From Kribbella jejuensis (lineage in GTDB: Bacteria > Actinomycetota > Actinomycetes > Propionibacteriales > Kribbellaceae): 64,000 bases of DNA. The first letter of the stretch is position 1. Every line of letters begins with the position of its first letter. Below are positions 31,152 to 39,609 of this stretch, piece after piece. The DNA lies in the NCBI RefSeq assembly GCF_006715085.1, contig NZ_VFMM01000001.1, forward strand, positions 186,001 through 250,000, given 5' to 3'. A program made the position numbers and the translations under genes. Below the pieces are notes generated by a model, which was not told the origin of the DNA, ran no database searches, and saw only the letters and a list, made by a program, of their open reading frames with translations.

Positions 31152-32006
31152 ATGTTCGTCGCGCCGTTCGGGATCTTCTATCTCGTCTTCCTTATCTGGC
31201 CGGTCGTCTACATGTTCATCACGAGCCTGTTCGACACCAGTCTGGTCAAGCACGGGTTCGGCCCCTTCGCCGGCTTCGCCAACTACCGGGAGATGTTGAC
31301 CAAGCCGGAATTCTGGTCGGCGATGTGGCACACGATCCAGTTCACCCTCTACACCGTGCCACCGCTGGTCGTCCTGGCCTTCGTCTTCGCCGTCCTGGCG
31401 AACCGCATCGGAGGACGGTCCGAATGGCTTTTCCGACTGGCCTTCTTCGTGCCCTTCATCTTGCCGTCGGCAACCATTGCGCTGATCTGGTCGTTCATCT
31501 ACACCCCGTCGACCGGCCTGTGGAACTCGTTCCAGAAGCTGCTCGGAGCCGCCGACCCGGCACCGGTGCTCGGCACGCCTGACCTGGCCATGGTCGGCAT
31601 CGCGGTCACCACCGTCTGGTGGACCATCGGCTTCAACTTCATTCTCTACCTGGCCGGGCTGCAGGACATTCCGCGGGAGCTCTACGAGGCAGCCGCGGTC
31701 GACGGGGCGAGTCAGTGGCAGCAGATCCGCTCCATCACGATTCCGCTGCTCAGCCGGACCACGACCCTGGTCCTGCTGCTGCAGATCATCGCGAGTCTCA
31801 AGATCTTCGACCAGGTCTATCTGATGACGGCCGGCGGACCGGGCATCTCCACCCAGGTCGTACTCGGACTGGTCACGACCACCGCCTTCACCGATTACCG
31901 GGTCGGCGCCGCGGCTGCCGCATCGGTCCTGCTCTTCATCGTCATTCTGGCGATCACCGTCGTACGTCCGCTGATCGAACGCATCCAGCAGCGAAGGGAG
32001 GCCTAG
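31152..32006 (+). CDS. Sugar ABC transporter permease 1
   Basis: A MalF-type inner-membrane permease, 284 residues from the ATG at 31152. It has six hydrophobic helices and the EAA loop (EAAAVDGASQWQQIRSITIP, near residues 178-197) that docks the ATPase. The ATG lies at the beginning of helix 1 and has no ribosome site. The proper start appears to be the ATG at 31059, whose frame is broken by a TAA at codon six. If that stop is real, production depends on re-initiation and the importer may be weak or dead. The second permease follows directly after the stop codon. Confidence 0.8.
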   Translation: MFVAPFGIFYLVFLIWPVVYMFITSLFDTSLVKHGFGPFAGFANYREMLTKPEFWSAMWHTIQFTLYTVPPLVVLAFVFAVLANRIGGRSEWLFRLAFFVPFILPSATIALIWSFIYTPSTGLWNSFQKLLGAADPAPVLGTPDLAMVGIAVTTVWWTIGFNFILYLAGLQDIPRELYEAAAVDGASQWQQIRSITIPLLSRTTTLVLLLQIIASLKIFDQVYLMTAGGPGISTQVVLGLVTTTAFTDYRVGAAAAASVLLFIVILAITVVRPLIERIQQRREA

Positions 32007-32936
32007 ATGTCCAGCGACAACGGCAGAGCGGTCAAGCAACGGTCCCGCAACGGCGTGTCGGCGGCAGCGCCGGCGCCCGCGCCCGCCGGCGGCAACGTAT
32101 CGGCGAGGCGATCGGCGGGACGCATGTTCACCGTGGTGTCCTGGATCGTCCTCGTCGGCTTCGCCGCCTTGTGGATCATCCCGAGCCTCTGGGCGATCAA
32201 AACCTCGCTGACCCCGAACTCGGTCTCGGCGGTCGGGGCCGGGCCGATCCTGCGGAACTGGAACCTCACGATCGACTCCTACCGGACGCTGCTCAACGGC
32301 GGCAACATCTGGAACTGGTACCTGGCCAGCGTCGTCACCTCGGTGGTGACCGTGGCGCTCACCATCTTGTTCGCCTCGATGACCGCCTATGCGCTCTCCC
32401 GGCTCAGATTCCGCGGACGCCATCTCGTGTTCCTGCTGATGATTGCCGGCATCATGGTCCCCGCGCAGGTCCTCATCGTTCCGATTTTCCAGGAGCTGAA
32501 CGCGTTCGGGCTGCTGAACACCTACTGGGCGGTCATCCTTCCGCAGGTGCCGGCCGTGATCGCGGTGTTCGTCTTCAAGCAGTTCTTCGACGGACTGCCG
32601 CAGGCGTTCGAGGAGTCCGCCCTCATCGACGGCGCCGGATACTGGCGGATCTACTGGTCGATCGTCATGCCGATGTCCAGACCGGTCATCGGCGCGATGT
32701 CGATCGTCACCTTCGTCGGCGTCTGGAACAACCTGATCCTGCCGTTGTTCGTCCTGTCCAACCCGAATCTCATGACAATTCCGGTCGGCCTCGCCACCGT
32801 CCAGGGGTCCTACGGGCAGCAACTGTCCGACATCCAGGCCTCCTCCATCCTCGGAGCGCTACCGCTGGTCGTTCTGTTCCTCATCTTCCAGAAACGGATC
32901 GTCGAAGGCGTCGCCGGAACAGGCCTCAAGGGATGA
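32007..32936 (+). CDS. Sugar ABC transporter permease 2
   Basis: A MalG-type permease of 309 residues. It has an Ala/Pro-rich cytoplasmic lead (1-32), six helices, and the EAA loop EESALIDGAGYWRIYWSIVMP near residues 203-223. The ATG follows the stop of permease 1 without a gap, with GGGAGG nine bases upstream, so the genes are co-translated. It forms the membrane channel with permease 1. Confidence 0.92.
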   Translation: MSSDNGRAVKQRSRNGVSAAAPAPAPAGGNVSARRSAGRMFTVVSWIVLVGFAALWIIPSLWAIKTSLTPNSVSAVGAGPILRNWNLTIDSYRTLLNGGNIWNWYLASVVTSVVTVALTILFASMTAYALSRLRFRGRHLVFLLMIAGIMVPAQVLIVPIFQELNAFGLLNTYWAVILPQVPAVIAVFVFKQFFDGLPQAFEESALIDGAGYWRIYWSIVMPMSRPVIGAMSIVTFVGVWNNLILPLFVLSNPNLMTIPVGLATVQGSYGQQLSDIQASSILGALPLVVLFLIFQKRIVEGVAGTGLKG

Positions 32937-33048
32937 CGCAGCATCCGTAGCTGACCCGTACGCGGTTTACATTTGTATTACTGGTGGTGAGGCCCGGACC
33001 TGGCACCGCGGAGTTCTCCAGGAGCCGATGGTGAGATGAGGGGGATAG

Positions 33049-33762
33049 ATGGCCGACGTACCGTGGGTGCCCGTCGGCATGTTTGTTACAGCGATGGTTC
33101 TAGCGGTGGTGACCAGGCTCAGGCCACACAAACCGAAGCCGGAGATCGCCCTGCTGGCGCAGCGGCTCGGGCTGCGGTACACCGCTCGCGACTACGAAAT
33201 CGGCGAGCTGGTGGCCGGCCTGCATCCTCGCGGCCGGTTCAGGCGCGCGAACGATGTCGTTCACGGTGACTTCTTCGGCTACCCGGTAACGGCTTTCACC
33301 TACACCAGTCACGAGGAAGGACGCGACAGTGAACGAGCCCATCGCAACGGATACCATCACGGCTATATCTGGATAACGCTGCCGGTCGAACTGCCGCGCC
33401 TCGACATTGACAGAGGTATCCCGGATGTCGCTGGATTCGCCCTCGGCTGGACACCGGTACGAACGGAGAGCGGAGAATTCAACCAGCGGTTCAATCCGCG
33501 GGCTGCCGACGACCGCTTCGCGCACGCCGTACTGCATCCGCGAATGATCGAGTTCCTGCTCGCCAGGAATCCTCCCGACTTCCGCATCGTCGGTAATCGG
33601 GTGGGCTTCGACCGCCTCGGCGGCGGATATTCGCCCGCCGAGATCTGGTGGTCGGTCCATTTTCTTCGTGAGTTCGTCGATTTGATCCCGGCATTCGTTC
33701 GCCGCGATTTCGCCGTTCAGCGCCCGACCGTCGCGGACCGGGCGTGGCCGGCGTCGTCGTAG
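33049..33762 (+). CDS. Hypothetical protein with one N-terminal membrane segment
   Basis: A 237-residue protein that I do not recognise. A hydrophobic segment at about 6-23 (VPVGMFVTAMVLAVVT) anchors it, and the rest is soluble, rich in Arg, Phe and aromatic residues. HPRGRFRRANDVVHGDFFGYPVTAFTYTSHEEG looks like a beta-rich domain of the kind seen in unassigned actinobacterial membrane-anchored proteins. GAGGGGG lies a few bases before the ATG. Upstream, an AT-rich patch (about 32966-32985, TTTACATTTGTATTA) may be its promoter. Codon use matches its neighbours. Confidence 0.7.
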   Translation: MADVPWVPVGMFVTAMVLAVVTRLRPHKPKPEIALLAQRLGLRYTARDYEIGELVAGLHPRGRFRRANDVVHGDFFGYPVTAFTYTSHEEGRDSERAHRNGYHHGYIWITLPVELPRLDIDRGIPDVAGFALGWTPVRTESGEFNQRFNPRAADDRFAHAVLHPRMIEFLLARNPPDFRIVGNRVGFDRLGGGYSPAEIWWSVHFLREFVDLIPAFVRRDFAVQRPTVADRAWPASS

Positions 33763-33796
33763 GTGGCTCGGCCGGCGAAGACTTCGTCCATGGGGG

Positions 33797-34678
33797 TCAG
33801 CGGGTTCGGCTGAGCGGTGGGGCCTCGAGGATTCGGTTGAGTTCGGTGGCGAGGTGCGGCGCCGTGCGGGACACGTAACGGTGTTGGCCTGACGGATCGG
33901 GGTCGAAGGTGGACCAGCCGGTCGGGTCGATGCGCAGCCGGCCCGGCTCGCTGAGTTCGTAGTAGCGGTCCGCGCCTTCCAGGGCGAGGTGCACGGTGAG
34001 CAGGTCCCAGCTGGCCCGGCCGACGCCGGGGCCGCTGTAGTGGCGGTACGCATCGCCGATCACGTCGCCGGTCCGGGTGGAGATCGCCTTGCCCGTGATG
34101 ACCTCCGCGCCGGCCTCCCAGCCCAGGAACTCGATCGGCGTCGGCCATCCCGCAACGACAGCCCGCGCACTGTCCGGCTCCTCGACGATGTTGAACTCCC
34201 GACCCTGCGGGAACGTCCCGGCCATCGCGACCAGCTTGCCGACCTTCGCCTCGACGAGCTGCCGGCCGGTCAGCGGCGAGATGTCGTCCGGCAAGGACTC
34301 GAGCAAGCCCTGGAGATTGCCGAAGAATCCCAACGACACAACAGTCACCGAACGATCAGGGGCCCCCGCCAGCGCCCGCCGATGCGTGACCACCGCGGAC
34401 TCCGGCGGGTCCTGCGTACGTCCGTACCGCTCGGCGAGGTACTTGGCGTAGTCCTGCTCGAACACCGAATCGTCAAGCGGTTCGAGAACGCCGACCGGTA
34501 CGTCGCGGCCGTACCAGTCGTTCACCACCCGCGCGGCCTGGTACCCGTACCGGCTCGGGGTGTTGACGCCGATCGACAGGATCTCCGCCCGGCCCAGGTC
34601 GGCGTAGTGGTGCGCGACCGCGAGGGCGCCGACATCGTCCACGTCGCTGTAAAGGTCCGTCTCGATGACAAGTCTCAT
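33797..34678 (-). CDS. Nucleoside hydrolase
   Basis: A 293-residue inosine-uridine-preferring nucleoside hydrolase family protein. The N-terminal calcium-binding aspartate cluster is present in slightly altered form as ETDLYSDVDDVGALAVAHHYA (residues 6-26). A central VSLGFFGNLQGLLES resembles the TNVA-type loop. The family cleaves the N-glycosidic bond of ribonucleosides. The ATG at 34678 is at the start of the first strand; longer reading frames upstream are not supported. Convergent with the preceding hypothetical gene. Specificity not predictable. Confidence 0.85.
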   Translation of the reverse strand: MRLVIETDLYSDVDDVGALAVAHHYADLGRAEILSIGVNTPSRYGYQAARVVNDWYGRDVPVGVLEPLDDSVFEQDYAKYLAERYGRTQDPPESAVVTHRRALAGAPDRSVTVVSLGFFGNLQGLLESLPDDISPLTGRQLVEAKVGKLVAMAGTFPQGREFNIVEEPDSARAVVAGWPTPIEFLGWEAGAEVITGKAISTRTGDVIGDAYRHYSGPGVGRASWDLLTVHLALEGADRYYELSEPGRLRIDPTGWSTFDPDPSGQHRYVSRTAPHLATELNRILEAPPLSRTR

Positions 34679-34792
34679 GCTGTTCCCGGGAGCTCGGCGG
34701 ACCATACCAGAGGGTAACCGCGGCTGGACACGAATGCACGGCGTGGCTGCGGGCACCCGGGAGGGTGACCGATTGATTCGGAGGGTTTCAGC

Positions 34793-35770
34793 GTGAAGAT
34801 CGGATACTTCCTGTCCAGCGAGGAGTACAGTCCCGCCGAGCTGATCGAGCAGGCCCGGATGGCCGAGGAGGCCGGGTTCGACGGGCTGTGGATCAGCGAC
34901 CACTTCCATCCGTGGAACGACGAGCAGGGGCAGAGCCCGTTCGTCTGGTCGACGATCGGTGCGATCTCGCAGGTGTGCGAGCTGCCGGTAACGACGGCGG
35001 TCACATGCCCGACGGTCCGGATCCATCCGGCCGTGATCGCGCAGGCGGCGGCCACCAGCGCGGTGCTCCTGAACGGGCGGTTCCGGCTCGGTATCGGGAC
35101 CGGCGAGGCGCTGAACGAGCACATCCTCGGATCCGTCTGGCCGACCGTCGACGTACGGCTGGAGATGCTGGAGGAAGCCGTCGAGATCATGCGCCGGCTG
35201 TGGACCGAGGACGGGTTCGTCAGTCACCACGGCAAGCACTACACCGTCGACACCGCCCGGATCTACACCAAGCCCGACCAGCCGTTGCCGATCTACCTGT
35301 CCGGATTCGGGCCGGAGGCAACCGATCTCGCAGCCCGGATCGGCGACGGGTACATCACCACGGCGCCCGACGCGGACCTGCTCCGCCGGTTCCGCGACCA
35401 CGGTGGCGGCGACAAGCCGGCCCAGGCCGGGTTCAAGGTCAGCTACGCGCCGACCGCGGAGGAAGGCGTCGAGCAGGCGCACCGGATCTGGGCGAACTCC
35501 GGCCTGCCCGGCGAGCTCTCCCAGGTGCTCCCGTCACCACGGCACTTCGAGCAGGCCTCGCAGCTGGTGACGAAGGAGTCCACGGCCAAGTCGGTTGCCT
35601 GCGGCCCCGACGCGAAGACGCACCTCGAGGCGTTTACGCCGTACGTCGAGGCGGGCTTCGACGAGGTGTACGTCGGGAACATAGGACCGCACAGCGTCGA
35701 CATGATGAACCTCTACCGGACCGAGGTACTGCCCGAACTGCGGCTGCGGAAGGAGCAGGCCCATGGGTGA
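34793..35770 (+). CDS. F420-dependent luciferase-like oxidoreductase (TIGR03557-type)
   Basis: A 325-residue paralogue of the enzyme at 10718-11677, with the same layout (MKIGYFLSSEEYSPAELIEQA, GLWISDHFHPWND, FRLGIGTGEALNEHILG). It probably uses reduced or oxidised F420; the substrate is unknown. The GTG at 34793 has GGAGGG upstream. It is first of a three-gene operon: its end overlaps the SRPBCC gene by eight bases. Confidence 0.9.
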   Translation: MKIGYFLSSEEYSPAELIEQARMAEEAGFDGLWISDHFHPWNDEQGQSPFVWSTIGAISQVCELPVTTAVTCPTVRIHPAVIAQAAATSAVLLNGRFRLGIGTGEALNEHILGSVWPTVDVRLEMLEEAVEIMRRLWTEDGFVSHHGKHYTVDTARIYTKPDQPLPIYLSGFGPEATDLAARIGDGYITTAPDADLLRRFRDHGGGDKPAQAGFKVSYAPTAEEGVEQAHRIWANSGLPGELSQVLPSPRHFEQASQLVTKESTAKSVACGPDAKTHLEAFTPYVEAGFDEVYVGNIGPHSVDMMNLYRTEVLPELRLRKEQAHG

Positions 35771-36191
35771 CTACGAAGCGTCCACGATGGTCGACGTCGC
35801 ACCGAACCTGGTGTTCGACCGGCTGTCCGATCTCGGCAAACTGCCCACGTACATCCCCTGGCTCACCTCGCTGCGGCCGACCGCCGTGCCGGCCACCGCG
35901 CAGGGCGCCGAGGCGCGGCGACCGCACGAGGCCGTGCACGAGGACGTCGACGTCACGGTCGGCGGCGGGCACCGCGACGGCTGGATCGAGCTGGTCGACG
36001 AGGAGCGCACGCTGCGTTGGGGAATGGACGGTGGGCACAGGTACGGCGGGGAACTGGTCGTCGACTTCGTTGCCGACGGCACCTCGAAGCTGACCGTGCG
36101 GCTGCACACCACCGAGCCCACCGGCGTCGACGAGGAACTCGACCGGACCCTGACCACCATCAAAGCGATGCTCGAGAAGGAGCCCTCATGA
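35763..36191 (+). CDS. SRPBCC (polyketide cyclase/lipid-transport-like) protein
   Basis: A 142-residue START-like fold protein. The opening YEASTMVDVAPNLVFDRLSDLGKLPTYIPWL matches the SRPBCC pattern of a first strand followed by a helix that closes a ligand cavity. Conserved Trp/Gly residues in WIELVDEERTLRWGM follow. It would bind a hydrophobic ligand, perhaps a substrate for the coupled F420 enzyme (inference). Overlaps both neighbours (8 and 4 bases), so all three are translated together. Confidence 0.85.
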   Translation: MGDYEASTMVDVAPNLVFDRLSDLGKLPTYIPWLTSLRPTAVPATAQGAEARRPHEAVHEDVDVTVGGGHRDGWIELVDEERTLRWGMDGGHRYGGELVVDFVADGTSKLTVRLHTTEPTGVDEELDRTLTTIKAMLEKEPS

Positions 36192-36745
36192 GTGTGGACG
36201 TCGTCGATCTGATCATGCAGGACCACCGGGAGGTGGAGCGGCTGTTCGAGGCGTTGAAGAACGAGCCGGACAAGCGCCCGAACCTGCTGCCGGTGCTGAC
36301 CACCCTGCTGACGGCGCACAGCCGGGCCGAGGAGGCCGAGGTGTACCCGGTGGCCGCGGCGGAGGCCGGCGAGAAGGAGGAGGTGTCGCACAGCCAGCAG
36401 GAGCACATCGAGGCCGACCAGCTGCTCGCCAAGCTGGCCGCCACCGACCCGACGTCGCCCGACTTCGACCAGGTCCTGCAGAACCTGGTCGACGCGATCA
36501 CCCACCACGTCGAGGAGGAGGAGACCAAGGTCCTGCCGGGCATGCGGTCCAACCTCTCCGACGAACGCCGCGCCGAGCTCGGGGACGCCTTCGCCGCCAG
36601 CCGCAAACAGCACCTCGGGGAACAACCCGGCGACCAGACCCGCGAAGAACTCTCCCAGCAGGCGAAGAACGCCGACATCCCCAACACCTCGGGCCTGTCC
36701 AAGGACGAGCTCGAGAAGGAGGTCCAGAAGCACGCCGACCGGTAG
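36188..36745 (+). CDS. Hemerythrin HHE-domain protein
   Basis: A 185-residue protein with an HHE cation-binding domain (about 5-135). The expected iron ligands are in MQDHREVERLFE, LTAHSRAEEAEVYP, SQQEHIEADQLL and THHVEEEETKVLP, giving paired His and Glu residues for a di-iron site. The C-terminus (150-185) is charged and ends with SGLSKDELEKEVQKHAD, a small helical piece resembling Rho-N/SAP-like tails. Roles known for the family include oxygen, NO or iron sensing. It is last in the F420/SRPBCC operon and is followed by a hairpin. Confidence 0.9.
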   Translation: MSVDVVDLIMQDHREVERLFEALKNEPDKRPNLLPVLTTLLTAHSRAEEAEVYPVAAAEAGEKEEVSHSQQEHIEADQLLAKLAATDPTSPDFDQVLQNLVDAITHHVEEEETKVLPGMRSNLSDERRAELGDAFAASRKQHLGEQPGDQTREELSQQAKNADIPNTSGLSKDELEKEVQKHADR

Positions 36746-36761
36746 GTCTTCGAGCGGCTCC

Positions 36762-36790
36762 AGCCCAGCCGGGCCCTGTCCCGCTGGGCT
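36762..36790 (+). terminator. Terminator-like hairpin after the hemerythrin gene
   Basis: AGCCCAGCCGGG pairs with CCCGCTGGGCT across a six-base loop, with one bulged base. It begins 17 bases after the stop. Confidence 0.6.
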
Positions 36791-36843
36791 TCCGCGCGCC
36801 ATGAGCGGGAATAGGCCGATCGATCCCGGCTGTTGGTCCGTTC

Positions 36844-37689
36844 ATGGCTGATTCTCGTCGGACGGCGGCTCGGTACGACCTCGGCGGGCTGCATCACCGC
36901 ACGCTCAGCGCGAACGCTCCGATGCGCGTGCCCGGTCCGGTGTGGTTCCTGGTGCTCAGCGGTACGGCGTACCTCGAAACCGCGCGCGGTGTCACCGCGC
37001 TCGCCGCCGGCGACGCCGTATGGGTCGACGCGCGGACCGCGTTCGTCGTGGACGGCGACGCCGAGCTCGCGCTCGGAGATCTCCGCGCGGTCGTCGCGGC
37101 CGGACCCGTCCCGAGTCCGCTGGTGGTCCGTGGCTTCGCGGACCGGCATCCGGGCGTCGCCGAGCTCGTCCGCAGCTGCCCTCTGGACGGCGCGTGCCGG
37201 GGGTCGGTCTTCGCCGAGGGCTACGGAACCCTGATCGGCGCCGCGATGACGGACTCGTTCAACGACCAGGGCGCTCCGGACGAGGACGGTGATCCGCTGG
37301 TGGCCCGCGTACTCGACGCGGTGCTCGCCGACCCCGCGCAGAAGTGGAGCGTCGAGTCGCTCGCCGGTCTGGTTCACCTTTCCCGCTCCGCCCTCAGCGC
37401 ACGGTTCCAGAAGGCGGTCGGCCGGAGCCCGGTCCGCATGCTGCGGGAGGTCCGGATGGGCGAGGCCCGCCGGCTCTTGTCCGAGCCCGGCCTTCCGGTC
37501 GAGGCAGTGGCGGTCCGCTGCGGGTACGGCTCGATCGCCGCGTTCAGCCGGGCGTTCGCGGCCGATCATGGTTTGTCCCCACAGGCCTGGCGGACCGCCG
37601 TACTTCAGGAAGGACGCAGGACGGCGAACCCGATCCCGCTGAGCAGTGCGCAGACGGCTCCCAGCACAAGGGTCGCCGCGACACCGTGA
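36844..37689 (+). CDS. AraC-family regulator with cupin N-terminus
   Basis: A 281-residue regulator. Residues 10-140 form a cupin-like sensor (PVWFLVLSGTAYLETARGVTALAAGDAVWV). Residues 155-255 contain two AraC-type HTH motifs, including WSVESLAGLVHLSRSALSARFQKAVG and GLPVEAVAVRCGYGSIAAFSRAFAADHGLSPQAWR. Regulators of this kind often control a neighbouring exporter; the convergent MFS gene is the obvious candidate. The last ~25 residues are encoded over the end of that gene (85-base antisense overlap) and look like a tail gained after loss of an earlier stop. Confidence 0.88.
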   Translation: MADSRRTAARYDLGGLHHRTLSANAPMRVPGPVWFLVLSGTAYLETARGVTALAAGDAVWVDARTAFVVDGDAELALGDLRAVVAAGPVPSPLVVRGFADRHPGVAELVRSCPLDGACRGSVFAEGYGTLIGAAMTDSFNDQGAPDEDGDPLVARVLDAVLADPAQKWSVESLAGLVHLSRSALSARFQKAVGRSPVRMLREVRMGEARRLLSEPGLPVEAVAVRCGYGSIAAFSRAFAADHGLSPQAWRTAVLQEGRRTANPIPLSSAQTAPSTRVAATP

Positions 37690-38741
37690 TCGTCCACGAA
37701 CGCGCCGCCGACCGCTGAGCCGACCGTGATCGCGGTCTGGAACGCGGTCACCTGCAGGCTCATCGCCGACTCGGTGTGTTCACGTTCGGCGGTCGCGACC
37801 CACAGCTGGGTCACCACCGGCATCATGCTGAACGCCAGCCCCCAGACGATCACGCCGGCCGCGAGCACGGGCACGCCGGCGGCGTACGCCGTGACCGCCA
37901 GGCTGACCGCCAACAGCAGCGGTGCCACCGCGGACGCGAGCCGCAACCGCGTCGCCAGGGCACCGGCCGTGAGATTGCCGAGCAGCCCACCGAGGCCCCA
38001 CGCGAACAGCAACCACGCCGAGTCCCCCGGCGCGACCCGCATGATCGCGAGCCGGATGTACGGGTAGGCGACGAAGTTGCCGAGGACGCCGAGCACGATC
38101 ATCACCAGGCCCGCGATCAGCAACGGATTACGCAGCGCGCTCCGCATCATCGTCAGCCCCGCGGACGGATGCGCCGGAACCGGCGGGAACACCAGTACGA
38201 GAAACACCAGGCTGACCAGCGTGAACGCGGCCGCCACGCCGAACACGACCCGCCAGCCGGCGGTGTCCGCCCCGATCGACGCGAGCGGTACGGCGACGAT
38301 CGTCGCGACGCTGACGCCGACCGACAGACTCGTCGACACCAACCGCTCCCGACCGGGCAAGGCATGCACCCCGGCGACGAAGGCGAACGACCAGTACCCG
38401 GCGATCGCGACGCCGAGGATCAACCGGCTCAGCAGCACCACCAAGAACCCGGGCGCCAACGCCACCGCCAGATCGGAAACGGCCGCGACCAGCAGCAACC
38501 CGACAAGCACCAGCCGCCGATCCGCCTTGGGCAGCACCATCGCGATCGAAGGCGCCGTCACCGCACCCGCGATCGCGGTCGCGGCCACCGCCAACCCGGC
38601 GGTCCCTTCCGACACGCCGAGGTCAGCGGCCATCCGCGGCAACACGCTGGCCGGCAGGAACTCACTCGCCACCAGCAGACAGATCCCCAGATCCAGCGCA
38701 ACCAGGGCAGCGACGGAGGTCCCCAGGCGCGGAGATTTCAC
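37605..38741 (-). CDS. MFS drug/efflux transporter
   Basis: A 378-residue, twelve-helix MFS protein of the YdhP/Bcr-like efflux type. Motif A is weak but visible around LPKADRRLVLVGL, and motif C lies near GYWSFAFVAGVHALPGRERLV. It probably exports a small organic compound by proton antiport. Two GTG starts are possible: 38753 (12 bases further out) and 38741. The latter is used because AGGGG lies at a better distance. Its 3' end overlaps the AraC gene by 85 bases on the opposite strand. Confidence 0.85.
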   Translation of the reverse strand: MKSPRLGTSVAALVALDLGICLLVASEFLPASVLPRMAADLGVSEGTAGLAVAATAIAGAVTAPSIAMVLPKADRRLVLVGLLLVAAVSDLAVALAPGFLVVLLSRLILGVAIAGYWSFAFVAGVHALPGRERLVSTSLSVGVSVATIVAVPLASIGADTAGWRVVFGVAAAFTLVSLVFLVLVFPPVPAHPSAGLTMMRSALRNPLLIAGLVMIVLGVLGNFVAYPYIRLAIMRVAPGDSAWLLFAWGLGGLLGNLTAGALATRLRLASAVAPLLLAVSLAVTAYAAGVPVLAAGVIVWGLAFSMMPVVTQLWVATAEREHTESAMSLQVTAFQTAITVGSAVGGAFVDDHGVAATLVLGAVCALLSGIGFAVLRPS

Positions 38742-38820
38742 AGTAGAAGACACCCCTCAACCCTGTACGCCGAACCGGCGGCCCGCTTGATCCGCCGTCG
38801 CGGCCACTTGATCGGACGGC

Positions 38821-38841
38821 TTGACCTTGACGCAGGGTCAA
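38821..38841 (+). promoter_or_regulatory. MerR-type operator/promoter of the ABC exporter
   Basis: TTGACC, nine bases, GGTCAA is a perfect dyad 19 bases upstream of the ATP-binding gene start. Its left arm doubles as a -35 box. MerR regulators bind such dyads between or over the promoter boxes. The MerR gene at 40380 in the same operon is the likely ligand, making an autoregulated circuit. Confidence 0.6.
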
Positions 38842-38859
38842 CCCTTCATCCTGATCGGC

Positions 38860-39609
38860 ATGAGTGCGATTCGGGTGCAAGGACTGCGGAAGTCCTATGG
38901 GAAACAGGAGGTGCTACGTGGGGTCGACTTCGACGTGGCACCAGGGAGTATCTTCGCGCTGCTCGGGTCGAACGGGGCCGGCAAGACGACCACGGTCCGG
39001 ATCCTCGCGACCCTGTTGAAACCTGACGCGGGGACCGCCTCGGTGAACGGTTTCGACGTCGCGACGCAGGCCGCGGACGTGCGGAAGTCGATCAGTCTGA
39101 CCGGTCAGTTCGCGGCCGTCGACGAGATCCTGACCGGGCGGGAGAATCTCGTCCTGGTCGCCAAGCTCCGGCACCTGGCTGATCCCGGCGCGATCGCGGA
39201 CGACCTGTTGGCGCGGTTCTCGCTGACGGACGCGGGCGCGCGCAAGGTCGCGACGTACTCCGGTGGGATGCGGCGCCGCCTCGACATCGCGATGAGCCTG
39301 ATCGGGGACTCGCCGGTGATCTTCCTGGACGAGCCCACCACAGGCCTCGACCCGGAGGCGCGGATCGAGGTCTGGACGATGGTCAAGGAGCTCGCCGGAT
39401 CCGGTACGACGGTGATGCTGACCACGCAGTACCTGGACGAGGCCGAGCAGCTCGCGGACCGGATCGCGATCCTGCACCAGGGCCGGATCATCGCCAACGG
39501 CACGCTCGCCGAACTCAAGCAGCTCTTCCCGCCCGCCCAGGTCGAGTACGTCGAGAAGCAGCCCAGTCTCGAGGAGATCTTCCTGGCGATCATCGGAGAC
39601 CGCAGATGA
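38860..39609 (+). CDS. ABC exporter ATP-binding protein (daunorubicin-resistance type)
   Basis: A 249-residue ATPase. Walker A is GSNGAGKTT (near 36), the signature is YSGGMRRRLDIA (near 134), and Walker B is VIFLDEPTTGLDPEA (near 154). GGM in the signature and the short C-terminal tail (VEYVEKQPSLEEIFLAI) are typical of DrrA-like exporters. It would pair with the permease encoded next, which it overlaps by four bases. The start chosen gives a near leaderless message from the upstream MerR-type promoter; an in-frame longer start would run into the operator. Confidence 0.92.
   Translation: MSAIRVQGLRKSYGKQEVLRGVDFDVAPGSIFALLGSNGAGKTTTVRILATLLKPDAGTASVNGFDVATQAADVRKSISLTGQFAAVDEILTGRENLVLVAKLRHLADPGAIADDLLARFSLTDAGARKVATYSGGMRRRLDIAMSLIGDSPVIFLDEPTTGLDPEARIEVWTMVKELAGSGTTVMLTTQYLDEAEQLADRIAILHQGRIIANGTLAELKQLFPPAQVEYVEKQPSLEEIFLAIIGDRR

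Noticed and set aside
30984-32822. Long minus-strand open frame opposite the ABC permeases
   Set aside because: The composition is Asp/Arg/Gly-rich and repetitive, as expected for an antisense frame in GC-rich DNA; both plus-strand permeases are clear.
34751-34756. GGGCAC upstream of the second F420 oxidoreductase
   Set aside because: No GNNT-type box lies at 14-16 bases upstream; the match is likely chance in GC-rich DNA.
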